From Paenibacillus sp. (lineage in GTDB: Bacteria; Bacillota; Bacilli; Paenibacillales; Paenibacillaceae), in assembly GCA_017512705.1 (NCBI GenBank), contig JAFWEX010000008.1, positions 1 to 64,000 on the forward strand: a DNA stretch of 64,000 nt, read 5' to 3'. The notes under the pieces were generated by a model. It saw only the letters and a program-made list of their open reading frames with translations. It was not told the DNA's origin and searched no databases. The position numbers were made by a program, and so were the translations under genes. Every line of letters begins with the position of its first letter. The first letter of the stretch is position 1. Positions 7,925-16,786 of the stretch are shown here, piece after piece.

Positions 7925-8560
7925 ATGGCACAGCATGAAATAGAGGGGTGGGCGATGCGTTACCCAGAATTACATAGGGCTTTGCTAGAAATGGCTGAGG
8001 CTTGGCATCGTCAGCCTCACACCTGGCTGCTAGGAGGTAGCTGCGGCCTGATGCTTCAAGGAGTAGAATTACAGCAAGCGCCACGAGATATCGATGTGTA
8101 CGCAGATATTGCTGCGGCCAAATCACTGCATTACTGTGCTCCTGGAAGAAAACTGGACGAGCCAGTGGTAGATAAAACAGGCCCTTACGCCTCACTGCTC
8201 AGCCATTACCAAGTTGGTGCATGCACACTGGAACTGGTTGGTGGCTTTGAAGTATGGGCGCGTGAGAGTTGGTATCGTACCCAGATTGAGCATGTACTTG
8301 CTCCCAATGCATATGAGACTCATATTGACTCCTATCGGTTGCGATTGATGCCACTTGCGCATGAATTGTTATTTAATCTGCTCCGTGGACGTAAAGATCG
8401 GTATATCCCCATCTCATTGCGAATTCGTGAAGAGCCTGAGGTCCATCAACCAGTAATGAATGCATTAATCCAACAGAATATATGGACCCCCCGCTTTAGA
8501 TCAGAAGTTGAAGAGCTGGTCGGTTTTACTTGCTCAGGGGAAGCTGGGGAGGCGCGATAA
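7925..8560 (+). CDS. Nucleotidyltransferase-fold protein of unknown function
   Basis: 211 residues. GGS at 37-39 followed by PRDIDVY with D55-I-D57 is the GG/GS...DxD pattern of the polymerase-beta nucleotidyltransferase superfamily, as in minimal or antitoxin-type nucleotidyltransferases. I cannot assign it to a characterised family. ATG at 7925 follows GGGAGGAGTGAG. The stop overlaps the ATG of the next gene (TAATG), a ferredoxin, so the two are translationally coupled. No toxin partner is visible. It is absent from the corresponding B. subtilis locus, as far as I recall. Confidence 0.6.
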   Translation: MAQHEIEGWAMRYPELHRALLEMAEAWHRQPHTWLLGGSCGLMLQGVELQQAPRDIDVYADIAAAKSLHYCAPGRKLDEPVVDKTGPYASLLSHYQVGACTLELVGGFEVWARESWYRTQIEHVLAPNAYETHIDSYRLRLMPLAHELLFNLLRGRKDRYIPISLRIREEPEVHQPVMNALIQQNIWTPRFRSEVEELVGFTCSGEAGEAR

Positions 8561-8913
8561 TGCAAAAAGTTATTACATTTTTACCGATGAACAAGTCCAT
8601 CAGTGTCCAGTCAGGCACAACCATTCTGCAAGCAGCGCGTCGGGTTGGCGTTCGAATACCAACCCGATGCGATGGCAAAGCGGCATGTCTGATGTGTAAA
8701 GTAAAGGTGGGACAGGATGATCTGCATGCACTGCTACCTCCTACAGAAGCAGAAAAGCGGAAGTTAGGGCAATTGCTGGAGGAAGGAATAAGGCTATCAT
8801 GTCAAGCGAAGGTATGCGGACAACTATCGGTACATATTCCGGAAGATCCATTGAAAGCAGCCATACGAAAACAACTTGAAAGACAACAGCAAGAAGATGA
8901 TTGGTTTGCATAA
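8560..8913 (+). CDS. 2Fe-2S ferredoxin-like protein
   Basis: 117 residues with a 2Fe-2S beta-grasp ferredoxin pattern: C37-DGKAA-C43-LM-C46 and a fourth cysteine, C81, in a LSCQAKV context. That spacing (Cx5Cx2C...C) is of the adrenodoxin/Nqr type rather than the plant Cx4C type. It probably carries electrons in the cytosol for an unknown partner. ATG at 8560 overlaps the stop of the nucleotidyltransferase-like gene, with GGGGAGG just upstream. The C-terminal 30 residues are charged and probably helical. No reductase or oxygenase is adjacent. Confidence 0.85.
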   Translation: MQKVITFLPMNKSISVQSGTTILQAARRVGVRIPTRCDGKAACLMCKVKVGQDDLHALLPPTEAEKRKLGQLLEEGIRLSCQAKVCGQLSVHIPEDPLKAAIRKQLERQQQEDDWFA

Positions 8914-8970
8914 AACGTTGAAGGTAATAAGAGCTCCTATTCATCTTGAATTTTCTCAAGGAGGATGAAA

Positions 8971-9759
8971 ATGCTTAATAAAAAGAGAAAAGAAACGCAA
9001 GGAAGACTTCGCCTGCGGCAAGTACAGCAGGTGTCTTTCCTTCTGCTGTTGATGATGTTGACGAGCGGTTGCTTGTATCCGGCTCAGAGCAACTCCGATC
9101 CCAAAACGGCTTATCGGGAAAGTGTTAATCGAATTCAGAGTGCAATAGATGCTTTTCAGAAGGATGAAGGGATTTTACCAATTCTGAACGCCGATGCGGA
9201 TACGCCAAAGTATGAGAAATTCAGAATAGATTTGCCCAAATTGAAGCAACATGGTTATCTGGATGACATACCGGGAACGGCCTTTGAGAGTGGTGGTAGC
9301 GCTTACTTTTTAGTGCAAAACGAAGAAGTGCAGCCCACCGTGAAAGTGATGGATCTCCAGACGATGCAGAAAGTAAACGATGTTCAGCGCATGGTGAATC
9401 AATACAAATCCAACCATAATCAAGAACTACCTGCGGGTGAAGAACTGTATCCGGGATTCCATGCGGTGGATATGGACAAAGCAGCGCAAGCAGGATCTCC
9501 TTCGATCACATTGAACAGTGTCTATTCAGGTCAGGAGCTGCCCTTTATGATGGATACACAAGGAATCGTGTACGTGGACTATGCATTTGATATTATGCAA
9601 GCGTTGGAAAAAGCAGACGGTTCTTTCGATGCCCCGAATTCCGGAGATGTCTCAGATTTACGTGATCATTTGCTCACACACTCGTATTTTGTCCCTGTGA
9701 AATCTGTGCCATATAAGCTGGAGAATAACACACCTGTCGCATATTTAGCTCCAAACTAA
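8971..9759 (+). CDS. yphF: YphF-like lipoprotein
   Basis: 262 residues with a basic N-region, a hydrophobic core at 21-31 and the lipobox LTSGC (Cys34), so it should be a lipid-anchored protein on the outer face of the membrane. Its position directly before spoIVA and after the yphE-like gene is that of B. subtilis yphF. The function is unknown. ATG at 8971 is preferred over 8965 because AAGGAGG (8958-8964) abuts the earlier ATG. The mature part is rich in Gln, Asp and Pro with no enzyme motif I recognise. Confidence 0.7.
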   Translation: MLNKKRKETQGRLRLRQVQQVSFLLLLMMLTSGCLYPAQSNSDPKTAYRESVNRIQSAIDAFQKDEGILPILNADADTPKYEKFRIDLPKLKQHGYLDDIPGTAFESGGSAYFLVQNEEVQPTVKVMDLQTMQKVNDVQRMVNQYKSNHNQELPAGEELYPGFHAVDMDKAAQAGSPSITLNSVYSGQELPFMMDTQGIVYVDYAFDIMQALEKADGSFDAPNSGDVSDLRDHLLTHSYFVPVKSVPYKLENNTPVAYLAPN

Positions 9760-9833
9760 AGCAACAAATGCATGCAACAGCAAACAAAAGAAATCATACG
9801 ATCTTAAGTTAATCAGTCATATATATAAGTCCC

Positions 9834-9871
9834 GAGAGAGATGCCGCAATGTGCGAGTGTCTCTTTTTTTT
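9834..9871 (+). terminator. Terminator after the yphF-like gene
   Basis: An interrupted stem, AGAGA...CGCA with TGCG...TCTCT, is followed by nine T. Confidence 0.8.
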
Positions 9872-10244
9872 GTTACGTAGCAAGAGAAATCAGGGTGAGA
9901 TAAGATGTCATATTCAACGGCGGACGTTCATAAAGTAGATTGAAATAAAGACGCGCAGTCCGGGATCGGAGGATGCATCTAATGTCATCATCATGAGATA
10001 AAAAAACAAAAAAACACGTCATATTGCCGCATGCGGATACATAAGATGATACTAGTCCAATTGCATGTACGAGTTAACGCCGCTCTCGCCGGTTTCATCA
10101 GAATGCAACGTTCGGCGGCGGACGACTTCCGGGCACTCACAAAGGCGGCTCTACCGTTGCAGGGATTTCAGTCTTCTGATTGAAAAAACGAAGCGGATGC
10201 TCTTTAGCATTTTTCCTTCGGAGTAATTTAAGGAGGGGATTTCA
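9872..10244 (+). promoter_or_regulatory. spoIVA upstream region with a putative sigma-E promoter
   Basis: A non-coding stretch ahead of spoIVA. ATATT (10021-10025), 14 bases and CATAAGAT (10040-10047) resemble the sigma-E consensus (ATA.. and CATACAAT). spoIVA is a known sigma-E gene in Bacillus. The leader would be about 190 nt. GC-rich patches (10081-10170) hold no hairpin-plus-T-run and no convincing small gene. AAGGAGGGG (10230-10238) is the ribosome site. Confidence 0.45.
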
Positions 10245-11723
10245 TTGGAGAAAGTGGACATTTTTAAGGACATAGCTGAGCGGACCGGAGGGGATATCTA
10301 TCTCGGGGTTGTCGGCGCAGTCCGGACGGGGAAATCAACATTTATTAAACGATTCATGGAAACGATCGTACTGCCTAACATCGCAAGTGAAGCAGATCGT
10401 GCCCGTGCAGTGGATGAACTTCCACAGAGTGCAGCAGGTAAAACGATTATGACAACCGAACCTAAGTTTGTACCGAATAATGCAGTCCAGATCAGAGTAG
10501 CTGAAGGGCTGGATGTCAATGTTCGTTTGGTCGATTGTGTAGGTTACGCCGTGGAAGGTGCGAAGGGATACGAGGATGAGAATGGTCCACGCATGATCTC
10601 TACACCTTGGTTTGAAGAACCAATTCCGTTCCAGGAAGCAGCCGAGATTGGTACGCGTAAAGTCATACAGGAGCATTCCACACTCGGTGTTGTGGTCACA
10701 ACAGACGGAACGATTGCTGAGATTGCACGCAGTTCCTATGTGGAATCGGAAGAACGAGTGATTGCTGAGTTAAAAGAAGTGGGTAAACCATTCGTCCTGG
10801 TTATTAATTCAACGCGCCCACGTAGTGAGGAAGCTCTTCAGCTTCGGAGCGAGCTGGCTGCCAAGTACGACATTCCAGTAATGACGCTCAGTGCAGCTAC
10901 CATGACAGAAGATGATGTCACAGGTGTGCTTCGCGAAGTATTGTATGAGTTCCCTGTACATGAGGTGAATGTGAACCTGCCGAGCTGGGTAATGGTGCTG
11001 AATGATACACACTGGCTTCGTAACAACTATGAGAATTCAGTGCGGGATACGGTAAAAGATATTCGCAGACTGCGCGACGTGGATCGAGTCGTGTCACAGT
11101 TCATGGAATATGAGTTCATTGATCGTGCCGGTCTGAGCGGCATGAATATGGGCCAGGGTGTGGCGGAGATAGATCTCTATGCACCGGATGAACTATATGA
11201 CCAGATTCTCGTAGAAGTTGTCGGTATTGAAATCAGAGGCAAAGATCACCTGCTACAACTGATGCAGGAGTTCTCTCATGCGAAGAGAGAATACGACCGC
11301 TTCGCAGAGGCGCTGGAGATGGTTAAAACGACGGGTTATGGAATTGCCGCTCCTTCGTTGGCCGAGATGGCTCTGGATGAACCGGAACTGATCCGTCAGG
11401 GTACGAAATTCGGGGTTCGTCTGAAAGCGACAGCTCCTTCGATACACATGATTCGTGTAGATGTGGAGTCAGAGTTTGCACCGATTATCGGTACCGAGAA
11501 GCAGAGTGAGGAACTGGTGAGATATCTCATGCAGGACTTCGAGAACGATCCGATCAAGGTGTGGGATTCAGATATGTTTGGCCGTTCACTGCATTCCATT
11601 GTGCGTGAAGGTATTCAAGGAAAGATCGCCATGATGCCAGACAACGCTAGATATAAACTGCAAGAAACGTTAGGTCGAATTATTAATGAAGGTTCAGGCG
11701 GATTGATCGCCATAATCCTTTAA
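10245..11723 (+). CDS. spoIVA: Stage IV sporulation protein A, coat basement ATPase
   Basis: A mother-cell protein that polymerises on the forespore surface with ATP hydrolysis and forms the platform for coat assembly. At 492 residues it has the B. subtilis length, and the N-terminus MEKVDIFKDIAERTGG is essentially identical. The Walker A motif GAVRTGKST is at 24-32, with the essential K30. The TTG start is supported by AAGGAGGGG, 6 bases upstream. It stands as a single-gene unit with a terminator behind it. It marks the organism as endospore-forming. Confidence 0.98.
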   Translation: MEKVDIFKDIAERTGGDIYLGVVGAVRTGKSTFIKRFMETIVLPNIASEADRARAVDELPQSAAGKTIMTTEPKFVPNNAVQIRVAEGLDVNVRLVDCVGYAVEGAKGYEDENGPRMISTPWFEEPIPFQEAAEIGTRKVIQEHSTLGVVVTTDGTIAEIARSSYVESEERVIAELKEVGKPFVLVINSTRPRSEEALQLRSELAAKYDIPVMTLSAATMTEDDVTGVLREVLYEFPVHEVNVNLPSWVMVLNDTHWLRNNYENSVRDTVKDIRRLRDVDRVVSQFMEYEFIDRAGLSGMNMGQGVAEIDLYAPDELYDQILVEVVGIEIRGKDHLLQLMQEFSHAKREYDRFAEALEMVKTTGYGIAAPSLAEMALDEPELIRQGTKFGVRLKATAPSIHMIRVDVESEFAPIIGTEKQSEELVRYLMQDFENDPIKVWDSDMFGRSLHSIVREGIQGKIAMMPDNARYKLQETLGRIINEGSGGLIAIIL

Positions 11724-11731
11724 GTTGATCC

Positions 11732-11762
11732 AAAGACCGTGAGACATCTCATGGTCTTTTTC
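11732..11762 (+). terminator. Terminator after spoIVA
   Basis: AAGACCGTGAGA pairs with TCTCATGGTCTT, followed by TTTTTC. Confidence 0.85.
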
Positions 11763-11867
11763 TTTGTTTTCTCTGCTTTTTACGTGAAAATAAAATGAAA
11801 TAGAAAAGCGTTCAACCTGTTTTATGAAAAAACTTAGTGAATTTAAGCTTTAAATCATTAAAACCTA

Positions 11868-11927
11868 TTTACATACTAGGAATTAGCCGTTATATTAATA
11901 TTCAACTATATTGTGATGGAAGTCACA
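11868..11927 (+). promoter_or_regulatory. Promoter and Crp/Fnr-type palindrome of the sugar ABC operon
   Basis: TTTACA (11868-11873), a 17-bp spacer and TATATT (11891-11896) form a good sigma-A promoter. TGTGATGGAAGTCACA (11912-11927) is a perfect 5+5 inverted repeat with a 6-base centre, the TGTGA-N6-TCACA consensus of Crp/Fnr-family regulators. It lies about 10 bases past the predicted start, a repressing position, and just ahead of the ribosome site. Confidence 0.6.
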
Positions 11928-11952
11928 GCGAGTGAAACAGGGGGAGAACGAG

Positions 11953-13050
11953 ATGAAGACAACAAGTTCAAAATGGGTATGGCTGAGCGTAGTATTGGTA
12001 TTCACATTAGTGTTATCAGCCTGCGGAATTAAGAAAGAACCCGCTGCAACTCCTGCATCAGGATCAGCAGATGAGACGCCGAAGACAGAAGTGGTCACTG
12101 GGCCTCTAAGCGGTAAACGGGTTGCGCTGATTATGGAATTTAACACAGGAACTTTCTCACAGCAGTATGTACAAGGGGTAAAAGAAGAAATCGCCAAATT
12201 CGGTGGTGAGCTTACTACCTTTGTTGCAGATAATGACAAAGCCAAAATGGTATCGTTGCTTGATAGTGCAATTAATCAGAAATTTGATGTCATTCTGACG
12301 GATCACGGTGATTCACTTCTGGAGCCAGGAGTAAAAAGGGCAGTAGAGCAAAACATTCCCGTCGTTGTTTTTGATGCAGCGATTAGTGTGCCGGGAGCTA
12401 CTGTATTGTCCCAAGACGATCAGAAAATGGCCGAGCTGACACTCGAACAGATGAAGAAAGATATCAACGGTAAAGGAAATATCGTGAAAGTATGGGTAGC
12501 AGGTTTTGCGCCAATGGAACGTCGTCAGATTGCTTATGATGCATTTCTGAAAGCGAATCCTGATATTAAAGAAATCGCTTCATTCGGTTCAGCTCAGAAC
12601 CCGGCGCTGGATACGCAAGCGAAGATGGAAGCTATCCTGAAACAATATCCAAAAGGTGAGATTACAGCCGTATGGACTGCGTGGGATGAATTCGCAAAGG
12701 GCGCTGCCCGTGCGATTCAGCAAGCTGGGCGTGATGAGATCAAGGTGTATGGAATAGACATGAGCGATGAAGATTTGCAGATGATTCAAGATCCAAAGAA
12801 CCCTTGGATTGCTTCCGCCGCTGTGGATCCAACCGATATTGGACGCGTACAAGTCCGTTACGCTTACCAGAAGCTGAATGGAGATGAAACTGAAGATTCT
12901 GTTGTGCTTACTCCGGTGTATGTACAGCGTGACGCATTACCTGACAAACAGATCTCCACATCAGAATTGTCTGAGTATGTAGAAGGCTGGGGAGGAAGTA
13001 CCCAGGGGATCAAGGACTGGATGAGCGAATACGGAATTACTGCAAAGTAA
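11953..13050 (+). CDS. Sugar ABC transporter substrate-binding lipoprotein
   Basis: 365 residues with a signal peptide and lipobox VLSAC (Cys24), then a type I periplasmic-binding fold of the ribose/galactose-binding class (segments such as KRVALIMEFNTGTFSQQYVQG, VILTDHGDS and VVVFDAA). It captures a solute, probably a monosaccharide or related polyol, for the ATPase and permease that follow. The ligand cannot be read from sequence. ATG at 11953 follows GGGGGAGAA. A strong terminator separates it from the ATPase gene, which should favour excess production of the binding protein. Confidence 0.88.
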   Translation: MKTTSSKWVWLSVVLVFTLVLSACGIKKEPAATPASGSADETPKTEVVTGPLSGKRVALIMEFNTGTFSQQYVQGVKEEIAKFGGELTTFVADNDKAKMVSLLDSAINQKFDVILTDHGDSLLEPGVKRAVEQNIPVVVFDAAISVPGATVLSQDDQKMAELTLEQMKKDINGKGNIVKVWVAGFAPMERRQIAYDAFLKANPDIKEIASFGSAQNPALDTQAKMEAILKQYPKGEITAVWTAWDEFAKGAARAIQQAGRDEIKVYGIDMSDEDLQMIQDPKNPWIASAAVDPTDIGRVQVRYAYQKLNGDETEDSVVLTPVYVQRDALPDKQISTSELSEYVEGWGGSTQGIKDWMSEYGITAK

Positions 13051-13061
13051 GCAGCGTTAGA

Positions 13062-13087
13062 AGCGCGCCGCCAGGCGCGCTTTTTTT
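13062..13087 (+). terminator. Intra-operon terminator behind the binding protein
   Basis: AGCGCGCC-GCCA-GGCGCGCT followed by seven T is a very GC-rich perfect stem. It lies between the binding-protein and ATPase genes with no new promoter evident, so partial read-through is likely. Confidence 0.9.
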
Positions 13088-13126
13088 AGGCGATAACAGG
13101 TCATACAGCTGATTGGAGGCGACATT

Positions 13127-14644
13127 ATGAAAGACCCGATATCTCTGGAAATGGAACATATTCATAAGAAGTTTTCAGGTATAGCCGCGTTGAAGGATGT
13201 ACATTTCGCAGTCAAGGGTGGAGAGATTCATGCGCTTCTTGGAGCGAACGGAGCTGGCAAAAGTACATTGATGAAAATACTGTCGGGTGCATACCAACTG
13301 GACGAAGGTACAATTCGTTTAGACGGCCAAAAGCTCAATCTCAATTCACCAAGAGATGCGAAGGCAAGCGGGATACACTGCGTATATCAGGAAGTCGATG
13401 CTGCACTAGTGCCGCAGTTGACGGCTGCCGAGAACATTATGCTCGATCAATTGGCTTCATCTCAGGGTGGGTGGTGGAAAAGTCCAAAAGTATTGCAGCA
13501 ACGTGCCAAGGAAGCTCTAAAACAATTAGGTGCAGACAACATATCGATTCACCGAAAAGTAGCTGAGCTGACGCTGGCAGAGAAACAGATGATTCTGCTT
13601 GCGCGTATTCTGATTCAGGAAGCTAAAGTCATTATTTTTGACGAACCTACGGCTCCGCTGAGCCAAGAAGAGACGGACGCCTTTTTTCGCATTGTACATC
13701 TGCTGAAAGATCGTGGTACAGCCTGTATTTTCATTACGCATCGCCTTGCTGAAGTAACGAATCATTGTGACCGGGTGACCATTATGAGGGATGGAAGTCA
13801 TGTGTTTACAGGTGAGACAAGCGGGCTAACGATAAATAATCTGGTTACGCAAATGTTGGGCAAACCTTTCGAAGAGGAATTTCCAAAGACTGAGGTACCT
13901 GTGGGCGATGTGATTCTGGAAGCGCAAGAGCTCCGGCGAGGATTGAAGGTAAGAGGTGTGAATCTTGAGGTCCGCCGTGGTGAAGTGCTGGCAGTGGTGG
14001 GTCTCGTAGGTGCGGGCAAAACGGAATGCTCACGCTTGTTGATTGGTGCAGATCAGCTGGAGTCAGGAGAGATTCGGCTTCTTGGACGTAATGTACGTCT
14101 CTCCCAACCTGCAGATGCCGCGGCTCTAGGCATTGTATCTGTACCGGAGGAACGACGCAAACAAGGCATTCTTATTCATGAGAATGTGGAACGTAATCTG
14201 AGTTTGCCCATGCTTTCCAGGCTGAGCACATTCGGATTCATTAACCGCAAACGCGAGCGGCAGCACGCCGATTCTCTAGTAGAGCAGCTAGGCATCAAAA
14301 CCTCGTCTGTGAAACAGGAAGTGAAATATTTGAGCGGTGGTAATCAGCAAAAGGTAGCTATCGGAAAATGGCTGCATACCGATGCGGATGTATTTATCTT
14401 TGACGAACCAACGAAGGGCGTGGATATCGGGGCGAAAAGTGATATTTTCCGGATTATCAATGAATTGGCGCTAGCCGGAAAGGCAGTCATTTATTTCACC
14501 TGCGAATTGGACGAAGGAATGGGCATCGGAGATCGGATTGCGGTCATGTGTGAAGGGGTTATCGTAAAAGAATTCAAGCGCGGCGAGACGAACCAAGAAC
14601 AGCTGCTTTATTATGCAAGCGGTGGAGTAGAGGTGGAAGTATGA
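13127..14644 (+). CDS. Sugar ABC transporter ATP-binding protein (tandem domains)
   Basis: 505 residues with two fused ABC domains, as in RbsA/MglA. Domain 1 has Walker A GANGAGKST, a weak signature (LTLAEKQM) and Walker B VIIFDEPT. Domain 2 has the altered Walker A GLVGAGKTE, the full signature LSGGNQQK and VFIFDEPTKGVDIG. The degenerate second P-loop is usual for this subfamily. It powers uptake through the permease encoded next, whose ATG overlaps its stop (ATGA). The ribosome site is TTGGAGGCG. Confidence 0.95.
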   Translation: MKDPISLEMEHIHKKFSGIAALKDVHFAVKGGEIHALLGANGAGKSTLMKILSGAYQLDEGTIRLDGQKLNLNSPRDAKASGIHCVYQEVDAALVPQLTAAENIMLDQLASSQGGWWKSPKVLQQRAKEALKQLGADNISIHRKVAELTLAEKQMILLARILIQEAKVIIFDEPTAPLSQEETDAFFRIVHLLKDRGTACIFITHRLAEVTNHCDRVTIMRDGSHVFTGETSGLTINNLVTQMLGKPFEEEFPKTEVPVGDVILEAQELRRGLKVRGVNLEVRRGEVLAVVGLVGAGKTECSRLLIGADQLESGEIRLLGRNVRLSQPADAAALGIVSVPEERRKQGILIHENVERNLSLPMLSRLSTFGFINRKRERQHADSLVEQLGIKTSSVKQEVKYLSGGNQQKVAIGKWLHTDADVFIFDEPTKGVDIGAKSDIFRIINELALAGKAVIYFTCELDEGMGIGDRIAVMCEGVIVKEFKRGETNQEQLLYYASGGVEVEV

Positions 14645-15627
14645 AGGACAAATCATTAGATTTTGCGTTCCGGTATGGAGCCATTATAGTCATTATAGGT
14701 GTTATTGCATTTTTCGGCATTAAGCTGCCGTATTTCTTCACGTATAGCAATCTGACGGATATTTTAGGTTCAATCTCCATCGTAACTTTTGTGGCGATAG
14801 GTGTAACGCTATCCCTTATTGTAGATGGATTCGACCTCTCTGTGGGAGCGACGGTCTCGCTCACAACTGTGGTTACAGCATCATTAATGATCTGGTATCA
14901 ACAGCCTTTGGCTGTCGTCATTATTGTACCGCTTATCATTGGAGCAATCATTGGCCTACTGAACGCATTACTAATCGTTAAACTGCGAATTCCGGATTTG
15001 CTGGCGACACTTGCAACGATGTACATCATTGGAGGAATTCATAAAACGTATGCACAGGGATATACCATCTACAATCACATGCAGTTTCCGGATGGAAGCA
15101 AAGCTGCTGGAGAGATGGACGCTACGTTTCTGTTGATTGGACAAGGGAAATGGCTCGGCATGCCTATCTCGGTTATACTGCTCCTCATTGCTGTTATTGG
15201 TGTTCATATCTTTTTGACATATACGAAATATGGGCGGCAGATGTATATTACAGGCGGAAATGAAGAAGCGGCCCGGCTGTCGGGGATCAAGGTAAAGAAG
15301 GTACGTACGCTTGCTTATGTAGCGGCTGGAGTGTTTGCGGCAATTGGAGGTATCATCTACGCGTCCAAGGTTGGATCAGGGCAGATTGATGCTGGTTCTC
15401 CGTTGTTAATGGAATCTGTAGCCGCTGTGTTTGTTGGTTTCTCCGTTTTTGGCGCAGGTAAACCGAATGTGATCGGTACCTTTATTGGTTCGGTTCTAAT
15501 TGGCGTATTGGTTAATGGTTTGACCATGATGAACGTCCAGTATTTCACACATGATATTGTCAAAGGCGGGGTACTTGTACTGGCTCTGGCCGTTACATTT
15601 TATGTTTTAAACCGCAGCCGCACTTGA
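14641..15627 (+). CDS. Sugar ABC transporter permease (RbsC family)
   Basis: 328 residues, strongly hydrophobic with about eight to ten spans, of the BPD_transp_2 family. The DGFDLSVGA segment near residue 60 and the late [10 protein letters not shown]...GGTSVFGG-like region (here [11 protein letters not shown]) are typical of RbsC/YtfT permeases. Only one permease gene is present, so a homodimeric channel is expected. It overlaps the ATPase gene by 4 bases. The three-gene importer sits between spoIVA and hup, a place with no such genes in B. subtilis. Confidence 0.93.
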   Translation: MKDKSLDFAFRYGAIIVIIGVIAFFGIKLPYFFTYSNLTDILGSISIVTFVAIGVTLSLIVDGFDLSVGATVSLTTVVTASLMIWYQQPLAVVIIVPLIIGAIIGLLNALLIVKLRIPDLLATLATMYIIGGIHKTYAQGYTIYNHMQFPDGSKAAGEMDATFLLIGQGKWLGMPISVILLLIAVIGVHIFLTYTKYGRQMYITGGNEEAARLSGIKVKKVRTLAYVAAGVFAAIGGIIYASKVGSGQIDAGSPLLMESVAAVFVGFSVFGAGKPNVIGTFIGSVLIGVLVNGLTMMNVQYFTHDIVKGGVLVLALAVTFYVLNRSRT

Positions 15628-15842
15628 AATTGTGGGCTGTCTGTATTAGTATAAAATTTGTTCGGCGTCAGGAACCCCTGTGGTTTCAGGCGACTTCTGC
15701 CGAAAATGACTGTCAACCGCAGATGGAGATTAAGGTTCATCACTCAAAATGGTCAACGTTTTTCGTGTATGAACGTATATTTCCTTATAAAACGGAAACA
15801 CAGTATAACATTCAGGACATTGATTCAGGAGGTGAAAAACAA

Positions 15843-16115
15843 ATGAACAAATCAGACTTGATTACACATGTATCCGAAGCTACTGAATTGTCCAAAAAGG
15901 ATGTAACGAAAGCGGTTGATGCCGTATTCGAAGCAATCGCTGAGGCTCTTCAAAACGGAGACAAAGTACAATTGGTTGGTTTTGGGAACTTCGAAGTTCG
16001 CGAGCGCTCTGCACGTAAAGGACGCAACCCGCAAACAGGTGAAGAAATCGAAATTCCTGCGAGCAAAATTCCTGCATTCAAACCAGGTAAAGCTCTCAAA
16101 GACGGAATTAAATAA
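15843..16115 (+). CDS. hup: DNA-binding protein HU
   Basis: 90-residue histone-like nucleoid protein (HBsu/Hbs) that bends and compacts DNA as a dimer. The family signature [20 protein letters not shown] holds the DNA-contacting beta-arm, and the C-terminal [15 protein letters not shown] is conserved. ATG at 15843 follows a perfect AGGAGGTG (15827-15834). Strong codon bias suggests high expression. The 215-base leader has small inverted repeats (TTTCC/GGAAA around 15778-15797) but no clear single promoter. A terminator follows. Confidence 0.97.
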   Translation: MNKSDLITHVSEATELSKKDVTKAVDAVFEAIAEALQNGDKVQLVGFGNFEVRERSARKGRNPQTGEEIEIPASKIPAFKPGKALKDGIK

Positions 16116-16148
16116 GATTTCTACATATTCCATATGTTAACAAAACAA

Positions 16149-16182
16149 AAAGACCGTGACTTGTTCACGGCCTTTTCTTTTG
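16149..16182 (+). terminator. Terminator after hup
   Basis: AAGACCGTGA pairs with TCACGGCCTT (one mismatch) around a short loop, followed by TTTCTTTT. Confidence 0.85.
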
Positions 16183-16307
16183 CCTACTAACGAGAGGTTG
16201 ACACTGCTGCGTAGGGTTTTCGTTCTCTTTCGAAACCTTTCCCGTCTTTCTGTATTAGTGTAATCCTGTGACGATCATTTCTTGCAGCACACTCTTCGGT
16301 ACACTTG

Positions 16308-16336
16308 TTGACAAATGAAACAATCTTAATCATCAT
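16308..16336 (+). promoter_or_regulatory. Putative mtrB promoter
   Basis: A perfect TTGACA (16308-16313) has a weak -10, CATCAT (16331-16336), 17 bases downstream. The start codon follows 36 bases later. Confidence 0.45.
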
Positions 16337-16371
16337 TAACGCTAAGGAAATTAGAAAAGGGGACGTGCACG

Positions 16372-16593
16372 ATGGATCATTCTACGGGCAATGACTATAT
16401 CGTTATCAAAGCAGAAGAAAATGGTGTTCAGGTAATCGGATTAACCCGTGGACAGGACACACGTTTTCACCATACCGAGAAGCTTGACAAGGGCGAAGTG
16501 ATGATTGCCCAGTTTACAACACATACCTCAGCTATCAAAATTCGTGGAAAAGCTAAGCTAATCACGAAGCATGGCGAGATTGAATCAGAGTAG
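16372..16593 (+). CDS. mtrB: trp RNA-binding attenuation protein (TRAP)
   Basis: A 73-residue protein that forms an 11-subunit ring. With bound tryptophan it wraps leader RNA containing (G/U)AG repeats and shuts off trp genes. The RNA-contacting K37, K56 and R58 and the tryptophan-pocket residues T25, T30, Q47, T49 and H51 are at the same numbers as in B. subtilis. In B. subtilis mtrB is preceded by mtrA (folE); here it stands alone between hup and hepS. Its target is visible at 26153-26213, ahead of trpE. The ribosome site is AAAAGGGGA. Confidence 0.97.
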   Translation: MDHSTGNDYIVIKAEENGVQVIGLTRGQDTRFHHTEKLDKGEVMIAQFTTHTSAIKIRGKAKLITKHGEIESE

Positions 16594-16696
16594 ACTGTAC
16601 GATCCTGAAATAGGAATGAGAAGAGTATTGAGAGACTCTGACAAGGCTTAGTGAAATTGGCGTTCGGAATCAGATTGAGCGCAACAAATAAAAATT

Positions 16697-16718
16697 GCAG
16701 GCATAGCCTGCTTTTTTT
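16697..16718 (+). terminator. Terminator after mtrB
   Basis: GCAGGC-ATA-GCCTGC followed by seven T, with flanking A/T pairing. Confidence 0.9.
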
Positions 16719-16786
16719 CATTGTACAATGAGGTATGAGCCTTTACTGGACAGACTACACTAACAGGTAAAGGCAGGGAGGCGCAT

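Noticed and set aside
15640..16263. TCTGTATTAGT-x-TAA occurring before hup (15640) and before mtrB (16249)
   Set aside because: A 15-base near-match over AT-rich promoter-like sequence, with only two copies and no matching -35 elements; probably chance or similar promoter remnants.
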